From NCBI GenBank assembly GCA_017347445.1, contig AP021856.1:248001-312000 (forward strand): 64,000 bases of DNA. The letters are read 5' to 3'. The translations under genes were made by a program, and so were the position numbers. Shown piece by piece: positions 63,429-64,000 of the stretch (position 1 is its first letter; every line of letters begins with the position of its first letter). This DNA is from Candidatus Brocadia pituitae. GTDB lineage: Bacteria; Planctomycetota; Brocadiia; Brocadiales; Brocadiaceae. The notes beneath the pieces are model-generated. The model saw only the letters and a list, made by a program, of their open reading frames with translations, did no database searches and had not been told where the DNA came from.

Positions 63429-64000
63429 TCATTTGCATTTTTGAATCAATGTTGTAGATAATGAATCAATCGGTTTGGCCGCTTCTTCCAGTTGGGACAC
63501 AAGTTTTATACTTCCGTCCATGGCAGAAACAAAACGTTCAATCATCAGGCCAACGACCTTGCGTAAGATATCAGGCATTTTTTCAACCTCTTTTTCAAAA
63601 AGCCTGGGATCAATCATCCGCCCTTTGATAGTTAATATCTCATGCAAACAATTCGTCAAACGGCTATAGACATCACTAAGGTAAAAGAAGTCCTGAGTCA
63701 TTTTGTCGAGTTTGACGCGTACTTCGGGAGAGAGTTTGTTGATAGCTTCCATAAAGGTGTCTTTGGTAATCATCCCTACGAGCACATCGCCATCTGCTGT
63801 CACAGAAGCGGTTCTCTTTGCCATACCGAAAAAACTCATTTCCCCAAAAATATCGCCTTCCTTTAGGGTGCCAACAAGCACCTGTTTATTGTTGATATTT
63901 TTCCAGACCTTGGCCCTGCCGGACTGTAAAACATAGGCATAATATGCCCAACTCCCCTCTTCTAAAATAATACTGCCATCCTTTATCTTCTCCGTCCTGC
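63429..64000 (-). CDS. Cyclic-nucleotide-binding domain protein (cut by the window end)
   Basis: 190 residues are visible; the N-terminus lies beyond position 64000. The cNMP-binding beta-roll shows ILEEGSWAYYAYVLQSGRAKVW and the phosphate-binding cassette GDIFGEMSFFGMAKRTASVTA. The canonical arginine is at the RT pair. The C-terminal 100 residues are helical without a helix-turn-helix, so it is not a CRP-type DNA-binding protein. The 146-base gap after it, up to the cyclase gene, holds no gene. Confidence 0.82.
   Translation of the reverse strand, partial: RTEKIKDGSIILEEGSWAYYAYVLQSGRAKVWKNINNKQVLVGTLKEGDIFGEMSFFGMAKRTASVTADGDVLVGMITKDTFMEAINKLSPEVRVKLDKMTQDFFYLSDVYSRLTNCLHEILTIKGRMIDPRLFEKEVEKMPDILRKVVGLMIERFVSAMDGSIKLVSQLEEAAKPIDSLSTTLIQKCK

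Overview
The window looks like chromosome from an anaerobic, carbon-fixing Gram-negative bacterium, most probably an anammox planctomycete (Brocadiales: Brocadia, Kuenenia or Jettenia-like). This is an inference. It rests on moderate GC content, a Wood-Ljungdahl carbonyl-branch cluster, a 2-oxoacid:ferredoxin oxidoreductase, a fused NfnAB-type flavoprotein, and lipopolysaccharide genes (waaA, lptD). No hydrazine synthase, hydrazine dehydrogenase or 16S rRNA gene lies in the window, so the taxon is not proven.

Region 1 (1-22.3 kb, all genes on the minus strand) is the C1 and acetyl-CoA part. Reading in the direction of transcription, the main cluster runs cooC-type ATPase, CO dehydrogenase (cooS/acsA), acetyl-CoA synthase (acsB), a clpP paralogue, corrinoid iron-sulfur protein large subunit (acsC), the corrinoid reductive activator RACo, and a second CooC-type ATPase. 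Upstream lie formate-tetrahydrofolate ligase (fhs), secA, waaA, metK, ahcY and a DUF1015 gene. Together fhs, acsA, acsB and acsC with their maturation and activation factors supply much of the reductive acetyl-CoA pathway, and metK and ahcY supply the SAM cycle. acsD, acsE and the folate dehydrogenases are not in the window; the cluster may continue beyond position 1.

Region 2 (22.5-37.4 kb) is mixed housekeeping. It holds an outer-membrane beta-barrel protein, a TMTC-like membrane glycosyltransferase with TPRs, two tRNAs, an orphan AddB-like nuclease, a DUF2130 coiled-coil protein, glgC, a DUF2156 protein, a CYTH phosphatase/cyclase, a family-4 uracil-DNA glycosylase and an NrnA-type DHH phosphoesterase.

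Region 3 (37.5-46.7 kb, plus strand) holds the NfnA-NfnB fusion with thiS and thiG, then hisF, the dnaG-rpoD pair behind a near-consensus promoter, a CdsZ-like zinc-ribbon protein, and RNase P RNA whose P1 helix includes the stop codon of the preceding gene.

Region 4 (46.8-59.1 kb, minus strand) is one long tightly packed unit: DegT-family aminotransferase, lptD, coaD, a YmdB-like phosphodiesterase, xseA, xseB, dxs, nadK, and a four-subunit 2-oxoacid:ferredoxin oxidoreductase.

Region 5 (59.3-64 kb) is rich in signalling genes: a DUF3147/GlpM-like membrane protein, a degenerate protein kinase next to a metallophosphoesterase, moaC, a class III nucleotidyl cyclase, and a cyclic-nucleotide-binding protein cut by the window end.

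Scattered through the gaps are genome-remodelling traces: a frameshifted GxxExxY gene bounded by inverted repeats, a palindromic MITE-like element with related ends, an IS630 transposase fragment, a LamG remnant, and several REP-like hairpins. No CRISPR array, prophage or intact insertion sequence was seen.
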